Shown here: positions 9,312 through 17,921 of the stretch, one piece after another | Layout: each line of letters begins with the position of its first letter | How positions within the stretch are numbered: the stretch's first letter is position 1 | Assembly (NCBI GenBank): GCA_021827885.1 | Contig: JAKAUD010000148.1 | Location: 1-29,559 of the forward strand | Direction: 5' to 3' | DNA from: Thermoplasmata archaeon | GTDB taxonomy: Archaea; Thermoplasmatota; Thermoplasmata; Thermoplasmatales; Thermoplasmataceae | DNA: 29,559 nt | Notes under the pieces: generated by a model | Databases searched by the model: none | What the model saw: the letters and a program-made list of their open reading frames with translations, nothing else | Told to the model about the DNA's origin: nothing | Translations under genes and position numbers: made by a program

Positions 9312-11396
9312 TTATGTTCTCCTCTTGTTAATTAGAACTATTGATACACTTGCTAATACGATTGCAGCAACCACCACTTCAATTATCGTGTAAAGATTGG
9401 AATATGAAGGCTGCTGGGGAGGTGGTGGTGTTATTGTGTAGTTGACACATCCAAGAACGGACACTGTGCCCGAGCGACTGCTGACATACACATACCCGTT
9501 GGAACTATCGAACGCCGCTCCAATCGGTTGTGGTCCTACCCTGATTGTCTCTACTACAACGTTAGTTGAACCATTTATGACAGATACATTTTTGGACGCA
9601 TAATTAGTGACATACACATTTCCATTTGAGCTGTCGAATGCTGCTCTAGCTGGACATAATCCTACTGTGATATTCTTAATCACTGTGTTTGTAGTGCCGT
9701 TTATTACAGATACATTTTTGGAATAAGCATTCGTGATATAAATATACCCGTTTGAATTGTCTACTGCCGCTCCAGTCGGACTTAATCCTACTGCGATATT
9801 CTTAATCACTGTGTTTGTAGTGCCGTTTATTACAGATACGGTGTGGAAACCATCCATGAAATACACATAACCGTTGGAATTGTCATATGTTCCTCCTTCT
9901 GGTAACGATGCTACGCTGATGGTTTTAACCACCAAATTAGTCGAGCCATTTATGACAGATATGTTTTTGGACCAAAAATTGGTGACATACAGGTACCCAT
10001 TAGAGCTGTCAAATGTAACTGAGTCTGGACCAGATCCTACCCTGATATTCTTGATCACTGTATTTGTTGAACCGTTTATGACTGAAACTGTTTTGGAACA
10101 ATCATTTGTAACATACACGTATCCATTGTAACTGTCGAATGCTGCGCTATCTGCAAATGAACCTGTGCTGATATTTTTAATTATTGTGTTATTATCCCCA
10201 TTTATAACTGATACACTGTCAGAGTAACCATTAGTAACGTATACATACCCGTTCGAGCTATCGAAAGATAATCCTAGTGGAGCACCTAATTTTCCAATAT
10301 TCTTGACAAATGAATTGTTGGCGCCATTTATTACTGACACATTGTTAGAGCCACCATTATCGACATAAACATACCCATTTGAACTGTCATACGTTACCCC
10401 GAATGGCCATGAACCTACAGTAATGTTCTTGATCACTGTGTTTGTTACACTGTTTATGACGGATACATTGGAAGCCGACGATAACGGATTAGTAAAACCT
10501 TGATAAAAACGGCTATTTGTGACATAAACATACCCATTGGAAGTATCGAAAGTCACCCCGACGGGCATTGATCCTACGCTGATATTTTTAATTACCGTGT
10601 TCGTAGCTCCGTTTATGACAGATACACTGTTGGAGTATTTATTCACAACATACACATACCCATTTGAGCTGTCTAACGCCACTCCCTTCGGGTCATATCC
10701 CACCCTGATATTCTTGATCACTGTGTTCGTAGAACCATTTATGACAGATACGTTATTTGATAATGAATTTGTTACATATACATATCCATTGGAGCTGTCA
10801 AATGCTACTCCGTTGGACAGGTCTCCTACAAAGATATTCTTAATCACCGTATTTGTTGAACCGTTTATAACGGATACACTGCCAGAACCACAATTTGTGA
10901 CATATACATACCCATTTAAGCTATCAAACACCGCTCCATCCGGATTGCATCCCACCCTGATATTCTTGATCACTGTGTTCGTAGAACCATTTATGACAGA
11001 TACGCTACAGGAGTTTGAATTTGCAACATACACATTTCTATTGGTGCTGTCAAAAGTTACTGCTTCTGGACTAGATCCTACTGTGATAATCTTGTCCACC
11101 GTATTTGTTGAACCATTTATGACAGATACGCTACAGGATTTTGAATTTGCAACATACACATTTCCATTGGAACTATCTAATGCGGCTCCAACAGGATTAT
11201 CGAATGGATCTATAATTATAGAATCTATAACTCCCGGCTTCCTTACTTTATGGGCGCTTGAGGCGAGTAATGAATCTGCATTTACAACCTGATTTATTTT
11301 ATTCGATGAGAAGTTTGCATAAGTTGTTACCACCGACAATCCGTTTAGTAGCATGAATAATACTACAAGTATCGCAAAAGCGCTCTTACATTTCAT
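9312..11396 (-). CDS. Secreted, membrane-anchored YVTN beta-propeller protein with 14 repeats
   Basis: A 694-residue surface protein. Residues 1-27 form a signal peptide (positive start, then AILVVLFMLLNGLSVV). Fourteen copies of a unit of about 42 residues follow, each with a pattern like FDSSNGYVYVTN..S..VSVINGSTNTVIKNI.VG; the sixth has an insertion of about 11 residues. A proline-rich linker (PPPPQQPSYSNLY) leads to one C-terminal membrane helix ending in KRR. YVTN repeats fold as blades of seven-bladed propellers, so fourteen suggests two propellers in tandem (inference). N-x-S/T sites are very frequent, so heavy N-glycosylation is likely. Its role is probably adhesion or cell surface structure; no catalytic motif is seen. 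The ATG at 11396 has AAAGGA nearby upstream and a TATA-like box around 11430. Confidence 0.9.
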   Translation of the reverse strand: MKCKSAFAILVVLFMLLNGLSVVTTYANFSSNKINQVVNADSLLASSAHKVRKPGVIDSIIIDPFDNPVGAALDSSNGNVYVANSKSCSVSVINGSTNTVDKIITVGSSPEAVTFDSTNRNVYVANSNSCSVSVINGSTNTVIKNIRVGCNPDGAVFDSLNGYVYVTNCGSGSVSVINGSTNTVIKNIFVGDLSNGVAFDSSNGYVYVTNSLSNNVSVINGSTNTVIKNIRVGYDPKGVALDSSNGYVYVVNKYSNSVSVINGATNTVIKNISVGSMPVGVTFDTSNGYVYVTNSRFYQGFTNPLSSASNVSVINSVTNTVIKNITVGSWPFGVTYDSSNGYVYVDNGGSNNVSVINGANNSFVKNIGKLGAPLGLSFDSSNGYVYVTNGYSDSVSVINGDNNTIIKNISTGSFADSAAFDSYNGYVYVTNDCSKTVSVINGSTNTVIKNIRVGSGPDSVTFDSSNGYLYVTNFWSKNISVINGSTNLVVKTISVASLPEGGTYDNSNGYVYFMDGFHTVSVINGTTNTVIKNIAVGLSPTGAAVDNSNGYIYITNAYSKNVSVINGTTNTVIKNITVGLCPARAAFDSSNGNVYVTNYASKNVSVINGSTNVVVETIRVGPQPIGAAFDSSNGYVYVSSRSGTVSVLGCVNYTITPPPPQQPSYSNLYTIIEVVVAAIVLASVSIVLINKRRT
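9480..11210 (-). repeat. Tandem 126-bp coding repeats of the YVTN protein
   Basis: Fourteen tandem units of mostly 126 bp (42 codons). Most have drifted, but some stretches are identical: bases 10697-10752 and 10949-11004 share 56 bp exactly, offset by 252 bp, i.e. two units. Such identity in otherwise diverged units points to recent recombination or gene conversion within the array. Confidence 0.85.
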
Positions 11397-11787
11397 GAGA
11401 TGTCCTTTACCCGAAGGTGTTTAATTCATATAAAATAATCTGGATTTTATTAAGAGTGCACAGTGGAATTGGGAAACACGGGTGGAAGAGGTAAAGCATA
11501 TTTCGGGAACCGCTGAAAGGGGTCCCAAGACAAATAAACACAATCTCTGAACTGAAAGGAAACGAGATAGAGGCTTTAGGGTTAAAACCGTGAAGTTTAA
11601 AATAGAATTGTGTGAAGATAATGATTCCCGAAGATGTGTGTTAACATTGTTAGCTGAAGTCATAACATAAGCTATTTCTTACTGCAAATTCCCCCACTTT
11701 TTTCTACGCCGTAAAACATCATACGTTTCCACCTTCGATAATTTCTTGAATTATAAACGAGAGTTTGCAAGTCGATAAAAGCTAATG
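11397..11787. other. Gene-poor stretch, no recognisable gene
   Basis: About 390 bases lie between two divergently transcribed genes, the YVTN gene (minus) and ppa (plus). The YVTN promoter occupies roughly 11415-11440. The 11455-11600 part is more GC-rich and less AT-biased than usual intergenic DNA here, and its plus-strand frames give protein-like segments (for example SAQWNWETRVEEVKHISGTAERG, then a stop and more open frame) broken by stops. It may be a remnant of a lost gene or mobile element, but I recognise no family. No RNA gene is seen. Confidence 0.4.
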
Positions 11788-11796
11788 TTTAAGATA
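11788..11796 (+). promoter_or_regulatory. TATA-like box of ppa
   Basis: TTTAAGATA is centred 25 bases before ATG 11817. This favours that ATG over the in-frame TTG at 11802 and GTG at 11808. Confidence 0.5.
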
Positions 11797-11816
11797 GAAT
11801 TTTGATTGTGGAAACC

Positions 11817-12356
11817 ATGAAAACAGATAGCTTATGGCACATAGTCAGTGCAGGAGATAAAGCACCCGATGAGGTTAATGTAATAATTGAAACCCCAAGG
11901 GGTAGCAGGAACAAGTATGAAATCAGCAAAGATTATCCTGGCATATTGCTGGACAGAGTACTTCATTCATCAGTGGTCTATCCTGCAGATTATGGCTTGA
12001 TACCACAAACTCTTTATGATGATGGAGACCCAATAGATGTGTTGGTCGTCATGAGTTTTCCTTCATACCCAGGTATTATTCTCAAAGCAAGGCCGATAGG
12101 GGTCATGCATATGATAGATGCCGGCGACAAAGACAACAAGATCATCGCGGTTCCTTCCAAGGATCCTGCATTTGCCCATGTGACAAAGCTTGATGATCTG
12201 AACCCTCACCTGATCAAGGAATTCAAGAACTTTTTCGAGACATATAAGTTGCTTGAAGGCAAGAAGACCTCCGTTAATGGATTCGGATCAAGAGAAGAGG
12301 CCTTGGCAGAAATCAGCGAATCAATGAAAGTATATTCTAGGAAATATAATCCGTAG
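11817..12356 (+). CDS. ppa: Inorganic pyrophosphatase, family I
   Basis: Cytosolic enzyme that hydrolyses pyrophosphate to phosphate and so drives biosynthetic reactions. The 179 residues equal the length I recall for Thermoplasma pyrophosphatase and align over the whole length. Landmarks: VIIETPRGSRNKYEI near the start, SSVVYPADYGLIPQTLYDDGDPIDVLV carrying the family signature D-G-D-P-I-D-V with its metal-binding aspartates, and a C-terminal FFETYKLLEGK helix. The open frame begins at TTG 11802, but ATG 11817 fits both the promoter spacing and the usual N-terminus. It is a single gene followed by a hairpin. Confidence 0.95.
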   Translation: MKTDSLWHIVSAGDKAPDEVNVIIETPRGSRNKYEISKDYPGILLDRVLHSSVVYPADYGLIPQTLYDDGDPIDVLVVMSFPSYPGIILKARPIGVMHMIDAGDKDNKIIAVPSKDPAFAHVTKLDDLNPHLIKEFKNFFETYKLLEGKKTSVNGFGSREEALAEISESMKVYSRKYNP

Positions 12357-12388
12357 AATTTTGCTGATAATCGCTCCTTATTCTAAAG

Positions 12389-12410
12389 GCAGGATATTAT
12401 TTTTTCCTGC
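12389..12410 (+). terminator. Hairpin with T-rich loop after ppa
   Basis: GCAGGA (12389-12394) and TCCTGC (12405-12410) are perfectly complementary around a loop of ten bases that is nearly all T. It lies 33 bases after the ppa stop. It probably ends ppa transcription, though archaeal termination depends more on the T-run than on the stem. Confidence 0.45.
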
Positions 12411-12540
12411 AGATTTTCTATCATCCCGGGCGTGGAAAATAACATTGAAAATTAAAGATTAATCTGTATATTAATACGTTATAAACCTGAAATGTGCAAT
12501 ATTTCAACAAGAGCTAAATAGATAATTTTACTTTCCTTTT

Positions 12541-13770
12541 ACGAAATTTAATGCTGCTGTTCTCGCCTTAAGAAAATATAACAGGCCTTTTTGGGTCGCA
12601 GGAAGCGCGGCTATGATTCGGTCATTTGGGATTGGTTCCACATGGCCATTCCTTGCGATTTTCTTTGAAGTTAACCTAAAGGTGCCAATACTCTATGTTG
12701 GAGCTATTTTTACCTCAATCGCTGCCGTTTCAATGGTATTCAGCCTGATTGGAGGTGCCTTAGGCGATCTTCTTGGTAGACGAGTATCAATATTGATTGG
12801 TAGCATTGTAGGATTCCTGACGTATATATCTATTTATTTTCTGGTCGCCGGAAACGGATCTCCTCTATATATTGCCATTATTTTCATCGTTTCTTCCATT
12901 TCAGGATCACTTGTCTTTCCAGCAACGACAGCAATCGTTGCGGACGTGACCTCAGTTGAAAACAGGAGAGAGGGTTATTCCATCTTCAGGATTATGGTGA
13001 ATTTAGGATGGGCGATAGGCCCCGTGCTTGGTTCGTTTCTTTACAGTACCGGTGTTGGAAACATTTTTTTGTTTTCATCGATAACTCTCCTTGCACAGTT
13101 TGTTATTGTGCTAATGCTGCTGAGAGAACCCACTCGTACACAAGGAGACAGTATTGGTGAAAAGAGGCAATATATCTCGTTTGATAAATTCCTCATAATC
13201 TTCTCAATAGGAACCTTTGCCATGACACTCCTATCCTCCCAATTCAGTGTAACGTTTCCCTCTTATGCAGTCCTGAGGGGCAACATATTGCCATATGAAA
13301 TAGGATATATTTACGCCGTGAATGGAATCGTCGTAGTCCTGGGGCAGTATCCAACCACAAGAATAACAAGAAAAATCAGTGACCTCGTATCCATGGAAAT
13401 TGGCATGGTGTTTTATTCCTTGGGCTATCTCCTCACCGCATTCTCATACGGCCTGCCGTCCTTTATTATTGACATGGTTATCATTACGATCGGTGAAAAC
13501 CTGACCTCTCCCGGAATAAGTTCAATAGTATCAAAAATTGCACCTAAGGATAAGGTGGCAAGATACAATGGCTTTAACATGATGATAAATTCTATTGGAC
13601 GCGCACTGGGACCATCAATAGGATCGTTGTTTATTTTTTTCTACAATTTCAACGGGCTCAGGATTTGGGCCTCCCTTGACATGTTCGGACTGCTCTCCAT
13701 TATCATATTTTCATATTTCAGCAGGTCAGTAAAAGGAACGAGAAACAGCGTAGTCAATGAACATATATAG
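12541..13770 (+). CDS. MFS transporter, apparent ACG start or mutated start codon
   Basis: Major facilitator superfamily drug or metabolite transporter with about 12 membrane helices. Motif A is GGALGDLLGRR in the loop after helix 2. The first ATG/GTG/TTG in the frame is ATG 12613, but beginning there would cut helix 1 in half. The frame stays open upstream to a stop at 12523 and encodes KFNAAVLALRKYNRPFWVAG, which is just what the start of such a protein looks like. The codon before KFN is ACG (12541), about 21 bases after the centre of a TATA-like stretch (12513-12530). So the gene either starts at ACG or has lost its ATG by one transition. Its last 17 bases overlap the converging ubiA-like gene. 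Substrate unknown. Confidence 0.8.
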   Translation, partial: TKFNAAVLALRKYNRPFWVAGSAAMIRSFGIGSTWPFLAIFFEVNLKVPILYVGAIFTSIAAVSMVFSLIGGALGDLLGRRVSILIGSIVGFLTYISIYFLVAGNGSPLYIAIIFIVSSISGSLVFPATTAIVADVTSVENRREGYSIFRIMVNLGWAIGPVLGSFLYSTGVGNIFLFSSITLLAQFVIVLMLLREPTRTQGDSIGEKRQYISFDKFLIIFSIGTFAMTLLSSQFSVTFPSYAVLRGNILPYEIGYIYAVNGIVVVLGQYPTTRITRKISDLVSMEIGMVFYSLGYLLTAFSYGLPSFIIDMVIITIGENLTSPGISSIVSKIAPKDKVARYNGFNMMINSIGRALGPSIGSLFIFFYNFNGLRIWASLDMFGLLSIIIFSYFSRSVKGTRNSVVNEHI

Positions 13771-14605
13771 AAAGAATAACGCCTGCCAGGAAAATGAACC
13801 CTATGAACGAATTTGAATTGAGGAATGATACCCTGATTGAGTTAGGATCGTCTGGCTTTAAAATTAAGTGCTGGTAAATTATGAGAATTATGATGATCGA
13901 TGCTGCTGCTATATATATGAATGAGTTAATGAAAAATGCCAATGAGAGAAAGAGTGTCCCGGTAACCGCATGTACTGATTCCGAGTAGTGAATTCCGCGT
14001 TTTATCCCATTTTTGCTCATTACGGTTTTCAGTCCATTTTTTTTGTCGTAATCAACATCGGGAATCGTGTAGATCATGTCAAACCCTGCAATCCACAGCC
14101 CTGTTGCAAGTATGAGAATGTAAATTTCTGGGGCTGCAGGGAATGAGGGTGACACTGCCAGGTAGCCCGCCATGACCCCTATGCCGATAACCAATCCCAT
14201 GAAAAAATGCCTTAACATTGTGATCTTCTTCAGCAAAGGATCAATTATGAATAGTGCGAGGACTATTGGTGAAAGTTCAAAGACAAGCCGGTTGAGGAAA
14301 AAAGCGCAGGTTTCAAAAAATACCGCGGATAAAACTGCAAAAGCTACTGCGGATCTCATGCTGAATGTTCCTTTGACCAGTGCCCAATCTTTTTTTCTCG
14401 GGTTGATCATGTCATATCTTCTTCCCAGTATCCGGTTTATTGACATTCCCGTGGCCCTTGCGAAACTTCCGGCACCTATCACAAGAATCAGGACAAGGGT
14501 GCCCGGATAACCATTAGCCGCAATGAAACTGCCCGACACTATGAATGGAATATCGAAAACAGTATGCTCAAGCTTGATAAAGTCCGCCAGCTCCCTGAAT
14601 TTCAT
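13754..14605 (-). CDS. UbiA-family prenyltransferase, probably menaquinone pathway
   Basis: Membrane enzyme that joins a polyprenyl chain to an aromatic acceptor. The 283 residues carry about eight hydrophobic helices. The second metal motif is well kept: D176-x2-Y179-x3-D183-x3-D187 in FDMIYTIPDVDYDKKNG. The first is altered: N57-x3-G61-x3-D65 in INRILGRRYDMINPR, where the family has N-x3-D-x3-D. Its ATG overlaps the ubiD-like stop (ATGA), so the two are co-translated. Known pathway logic: UbiA/UbiD pairs (MqnP/MqnL) complete the futalosine route to menaquinone, and Thermoplasma makes menaquinones. That is an inference, since no other mqn gene is in the window. Confidence 0.85.
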   Translation of the reverse strand: MKFRELADFIKLEHTVFDIPFIVSGSFIAANGYPGTLVLILVIGAGSFARATGMSINRILGRRYDMINPRKKDWALVKGTFSMRSAVAFAVLSAVFFETCAFFLNRLVFELSPIVLALFIIDPLLKKITMLRHFFMGLVIGIGVMAGYLAVSPSFPAAPEIYILILATGLWIAGFDMIYTIPDVDYDKKNGLKTVMSKNGIKRGIHYSESVHAVTGTLFLSLAFFINSFIYIAAASIIIILIIYQHLILKPDDPNSIRVSFLNSNSFIGFIFLAGVILSIYVH

Positions 14606-16041
14606 TTGTTGAACCGATCCAATAGTGCCTCTGCCCTTTTTACTATTTCCCCTTCCATTTCCATGACATCAGGCCATCTTCTTGTAAAACCTTCTTCTTT
14701 CCATTTCCTCGTTGCATCGATTCCAACTTTTGAGCCAAAATTAAACATTTCAGATGCATGATCAAGGGCATCTGTCTGTGTTCTGGGAACGATTGTTATA
14801 TCCCTTGCAGGATCAACTCTCGTTGTCATTGCCCATATTACCTGCTTCCTGTCGTGAATATTGATATCATCATCGACGACGAGGACAAATTTTGAGAACA
14901 TGAGCTGCCCTGTTCCCCATATGGAAAACATGACTTTCCTTGCGTGGCCGGGATATCTCTTTTTTATTGAGACTACAACCATATTATGAAAAACTGCCTC
15001 TTCCATTGTGTTCAGATCAACGATTTCTGGTATCTGGAGCCTGATGAGCGGCAAGAACATCCTCTCAATTGCTTTCCCTATTGCCACGTCTTCGTGCCAT
15101 AATTTTCCTACGATGGTTGTCGGATAAACGGGATTCTTTCTCTCTATAACCCGCTTCACGTGAAAAATTGGAAACTCTTCCTCAAGGGAGTAGTATCCGG
15201 TGTGGTCACCAAAGGGCCCCTCAATTCTCGTTTCAGTTGGATCAACATATCCCTCTAAAACAATCTCAGAGTTCATGGGATATTCAATATCAACCGAACT
15301 CCCCTTCACAAGATCGACCCTGTTTCCAGATATGAGCCCGGTAAATGAAAATTCGTCAAATGGGTCCGGAAGCGGAGCAACCGCTGAAAATATTGTCAGT
15401 GGATCTGTGCCTATTGTGACTGCAACATCCATTATTTTCTTTTCTTCTCTTGAATCCTGCATGTTTTGGGAACCACCTTTGTGTATCTGCCAGTGCATTC
15501 CCAGTGTTTCGCTGTCATATTTCTGGAGCCTGTACATTCCTGCGTTTCTGGCTCCTGTTAAAGGGTTTTTTGTTATCACAACTGGGAGTGTTACGAATGG
15601 CCCCCCATCCTTCGGCCATGTGGTGCATATGGGATATCTGTCCAGATCGACTTTATCAAGTACCTTCATTGATGACGGCAGTGAATTATGCATCTTTGGT
15701 CTCAGCCCTGATAATTCCCTCAGCAATTCAAGCCCCCTTGAGATCATGGAATCTGATTCGTCCGGTGGCCTTATTAAATTTCTAAGCTTCATTCCTATAT
15801 CATAAGGTTTCTGCCCGAGAATCCACTCCATTTTCCTGTCACCTGAAAATAGATTCCCGACAACAGGTATCTGGCTCCCCTTAACGTTCTCAAATAGGAT
15901 AGATCTATTCCTGCCAGAATATTCCTCGCGATCCAGAATATATGTAAGCTCCAGGTAAGGATCAACTGCATCCGGGATTTGTATCAGATCGTTATTCTTC
16001 TCCAAGAACGATATATAATCCCGAAGATCTTCAAACACCAT
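14602..16041 (-). CDS. UbiD-family prenylated-FMN decarboxylase
   Basis: Removes a carboxyl group from an aromatic or polycyclic acid using prenylated FMN; in this setting probably a menaquinone precursor (MqnL-like). With ATG 16041 the protein has 479 residues and begins MVFEDLRDYISFLEKNNDLI, the normal UbiD N-terminus. The frame extends 25 codons further to a TTG at 16116, but a TATA-like stretch at about 16063-16075 fits the later ATG. Cofactor and active-site residues seen are N166-AGMY-R171, H187 in HKGG, and E274-GPFG-D279-HTGYY, corresponding to the Glu-Arg-Glu/Asp network. UbiX, needed to make the cofactor, is not in the window. It overlaps the downstream ubiA-like gene by four bases. 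Confidence 0.92.
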   Translation of the reverse strand: MVFEDLRDYISFLEKNNDLIQIPDAVDPYLELTYILDREEYSGRNRSILFENVKGSQIPVVGNLFSGDRKMEWILGQKPYDIGMKLRNLIRPPDESDSMISRGLELLRELSGLRPKMHNSLPSSMKVLDKVDLDRYPICTTWPKDGGPFVTLPVVITKNPLTGARNAGMYRLQKYDSETLGMHWQIHKGGSQNMQDSREEKKIMDVAVTIGTDPLTIFSAVAPLPDPFDEFSFTGLISGNRVDLVKGSSVDIEYPMNSEIVLEGYVDPTETRIEGPFGDHTGYYSLEEEFPIFHVKRVIERKNPVYPTTIVGKLWHEDVAIGKAIERMFLPLIRLQIPEIVDLNTMEEAVFHNMVVVSIKKRYPGHARKVMFSIWGTGQLMFSKFVLVVDDDINIHDRKQVIWAMTTRVDPARDITIVPRTQTDALDHASEMFNFGSKVGIDATRKWKEEGFTRRWPDVMEMEGEIVKRAEALLDRFNK

Positions 16042-16178
16042 ATGTGGAGTATTACATCTGTGAATATCATAATTTGGGAAATTTTCCTTAAGTGGAATTT
16101 TTTTCAACGCCTGCAAGCTTCACTTTTTTCCATGTTTGGAAAACATAAAGACTATTAATTAACAAAGAATCATTAGCA

Positions 16179-16895
16179 ATGGAAGCTACATCAGATAGAA
16201 TATCAAAGCTTCAGGAAATGCTAAAACTTCTGGGTTTATCTTCCTATGAAGCCCAGGGCTTTGCTGCATTAGTTTACCATAATGTTGCCAATGCAGATAC
16301 TATTGCCGATACGGCAAAGATCCCGAGAACTTCTGCGTATAAGATCATGGAATCGCTGGTCCAGAAAGGTTTCGCGAAGGAAACCGAGGGAAGGCCGAAG
16401 ATGTTCAAGCTGGAAGATCTAGATGCCATAGAGAAGAGGTTCCAGAATAAAATGAAGGAACTTTTCTCCCAGTTGAATGAGCTTCAGGAAATCATGCCTT
16501 CGAAAGGCGATCCCCAGCTCATTTACACCATTTATGGAAAGACGGCAGTTCTTGAAAAATTGGCGGAACTTATAAATCTATCCGAGGAGGAGATAGTGAT
16601 CTGCACACCCAGAGTGAAGGATATAAGGACAGAATTGAAGAAGAACCTCGACAACGCAATAAAAAGAGGGGTGAATGTCATATTCGTTACTCCTCCAAAC
16701 AAGAGGGTTCCGCAAAACGCGAAGGTTTTCAGGAAGGAGGGCCTCATTGCAACGGATATTGTTGTGGATAGATCGAAAGATCGGATTGCAGGAGCAGAAC
16801 TCGATGCCTGCGGATTCTCCGATAACCCGGGCCTCTCGATGCACGTATACCAGTTCATACAGATGATTATTGAAAGAAAGGATCAGCTTTCATAA
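16179..16895 (+). CDS. TrmB-like transcriptional regulator
   Basis: A 238-residue DNA-binding regulator. Residues 8-75 form a winged helix (LLGLSSYEAQGFAALVYHNVANADTIADTAKIPRTSAYKIMESLVQKGFA), followed by a short coiled coil (about 85-105) and a C-terminal domain with ELINLSEEEIVICTPRVKDI like the PLD-like TrmB effector domain. TrmB proteins mostly control sugar transport and metabolism and dimerise through the coiled coil. The longer sugar-binding domain of true TrmB is missing, so ligand sensing is uncertain. It is divergent from the ubiD-ubiA operon with about 137 bases between starts and could regulate it or itself (inference). ATG 16179 follows TATTAATTAAC by about 22 bases. Confidence 0.82.
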   Translation: MEATSDRISKLQEMLKLLGLSSYEAQGFAALVYHNVANADTIADTAKIPRTSAYKIMESLVQKGFAKETEGRPKMFKLEDLDAIEKRFQNKMKELFSQLNELQEIMPSKGDPQLIYTIYGKTAVLEKLAELINLSEEEIVICTPRVKDIRTELKKNLDNAIKRGVNVIFVTPPNKRVPQNAKVFRKEGLIATDIVVDRSKDRIAGAELDACGFSDNPGLSMHVYQFIQMIIERKDQLS

Positions 16896-17056
16896 TTTCT
16901 TAGCGGGAATGTGCTTTCAAATGCAAGCTTTTTGGGGTATTTACCTTCAAATATAAGGGTTTGTATGACTGAAAAAACTGATCTTGAATCCCGAAATAAT
17001 AACAAGGAAAACTACAATACATATTTTATGTAAAAAGCAATTTTGTTTAAATTAAT

Positions 17057-17914
17057 ATGGCTCAAAAAATTACAGATATGATCAATTTAGGCGGACATAT
17101 TTCCACCGGCGGAGGAATAGAACTATCTCCAGATAGGGCTATCGGTTTTTCCTTCAGGTCCTTCCAGCTGTTTTCAAAGAACCAGATGCAGTGGAAAGCC
17201 AAACCCCTTGGAAAAGAGGAGATAGAACTTTTCAAGAAATCCAGGAGAAAAAATAACATCTCCCATGTAATGATACACGCATCATACCTGCTGAATAGCG
17301 CAACCAGTGATCAAGAACTGAAAGGAAAGGTCATGGAAGGACTGAAACTCGAGATTGAAAGAGCGGATCTCCTTGAGGCTGATTCTGTCACATATCACCC
17401 GGGATCACGCAAAGATGCTTCCCTGGAACAGGGCATTAGGAACGTTATTTCTATCCTGAATGTCGTCTTGAAGGAAGAGCAGAATGTAAAAGTCCTGATT
17501 GAAAACTCCGCCGGCCAGGGGAATAGTGTCGGGAAAACATTCCAGGAACTTTCCATGATCATAGACGGAATTGAACTTAAGGATAAGATAGGGATATGCT
17601 TTGATACCTGCCATGCATGGGCCGCAGGATACGAACTGGTGTCAAGGGAAGGCTATGCAGAAACAATGGATGATTTAAAATCCAACCTTGGGATGAAATA
17701 CCTTATCGGCTTCCATATGAACGATTCAAAGAAAGGGAAAGGCTTCAATGTTGACAGGCATGAGCAGATAGGCATGGGAACCATCGGTCTGGAAGGATTC
17801 AGAAATTTTGTTTATGATGAGGAGATAAGGGGGAAGCCGATGATATTGGAGACACCTAAGGGAGAGGAAGGATATATGGAAGATATAACCCGGTTAAATT
17901 CTATTCTGAGGTAA
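17057..17914 (+). CDS. nfo: Endonuclease IV (AP endonuclease)
   Basis: Cuts DNA 5' of abasic sites in base-excision repair, with three zinc ions. The 285-residue TIM barrel keeps all nine metal ligands, matching the E. coli set with a shift of four or five: H74, H114, E149, D183, H186, H220, D233, H235 and E265. FSKNQMQWKAKPL near the start is a family hallmark. Two starts are possible: ATG 17057 and ATG 17078. The second gives MINLGGHIS, which aligns with the E. coli start, and TTTAAATTAATA sits about 26 bases before it; a further AT-rich box upstream (17020-17034) fits the first. The 3' end carries a GAGGT ribosome site for the following DUF1015 gene. Confidence 0.95.
   Translation: MAQKITDMINLGGHISTGGGIELSPDRAIGFSFRSFQLFSKNQMQWKAKPLGKEEIELFKKSRRKNNISHVMIHASYLLNSATSDQELKGKVMEGLKLEIERADLLEADSVTYHPGSRKDASLEQGIRNVISILNVVLKEEQNVKVLIENSAGQGNSVGKTFQELSMIIDGIELKDKIGICFDTCHAWAAGYELVSREGYAETMDDLKSNLGMKYLIGFHMNDSKKGKGFNVDRHEQIGMGTIGLEGFRNFVYDEEIRGKPMILETPKGEEGYMEDITRLNSILR
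17908..17912 (+). promoter_or_regulatory. Ribosome binding site GAGGT for the DUF1015 gene
   Basis: GAGGT overlaps the end of nfo and lies nine bases before the TTG at 17922. It supports that non-ATG start; no ATG or GTG is available between the upstream in-frame stop at 17907 and this codon. Confidence 0.6.
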
Positions 17915-17921
17915 TTGTAAA

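Noticed and set aside
9320..11210. Possible CRISPR-like array suggested by regular repeats
   Set aside because: The repeats are contiguous 126-bp coding units with no unique spacers and keep one open frame throughout.
10537..11292. A 251-codon plus-strand open frame opposite the YVTN gene
   Set aside because: It is the periodic antisense shadow of the 126-bp repeats; its repetitive product mirrors the coding strand and has no start signals.
16964..17032. A 22-codon ATG-led frame between the TrmB-like regulator and nfo
   Set aside because: Asn/Lys-rich with no promoter at proper spacing; overlaps a likely promoter region of nfo.
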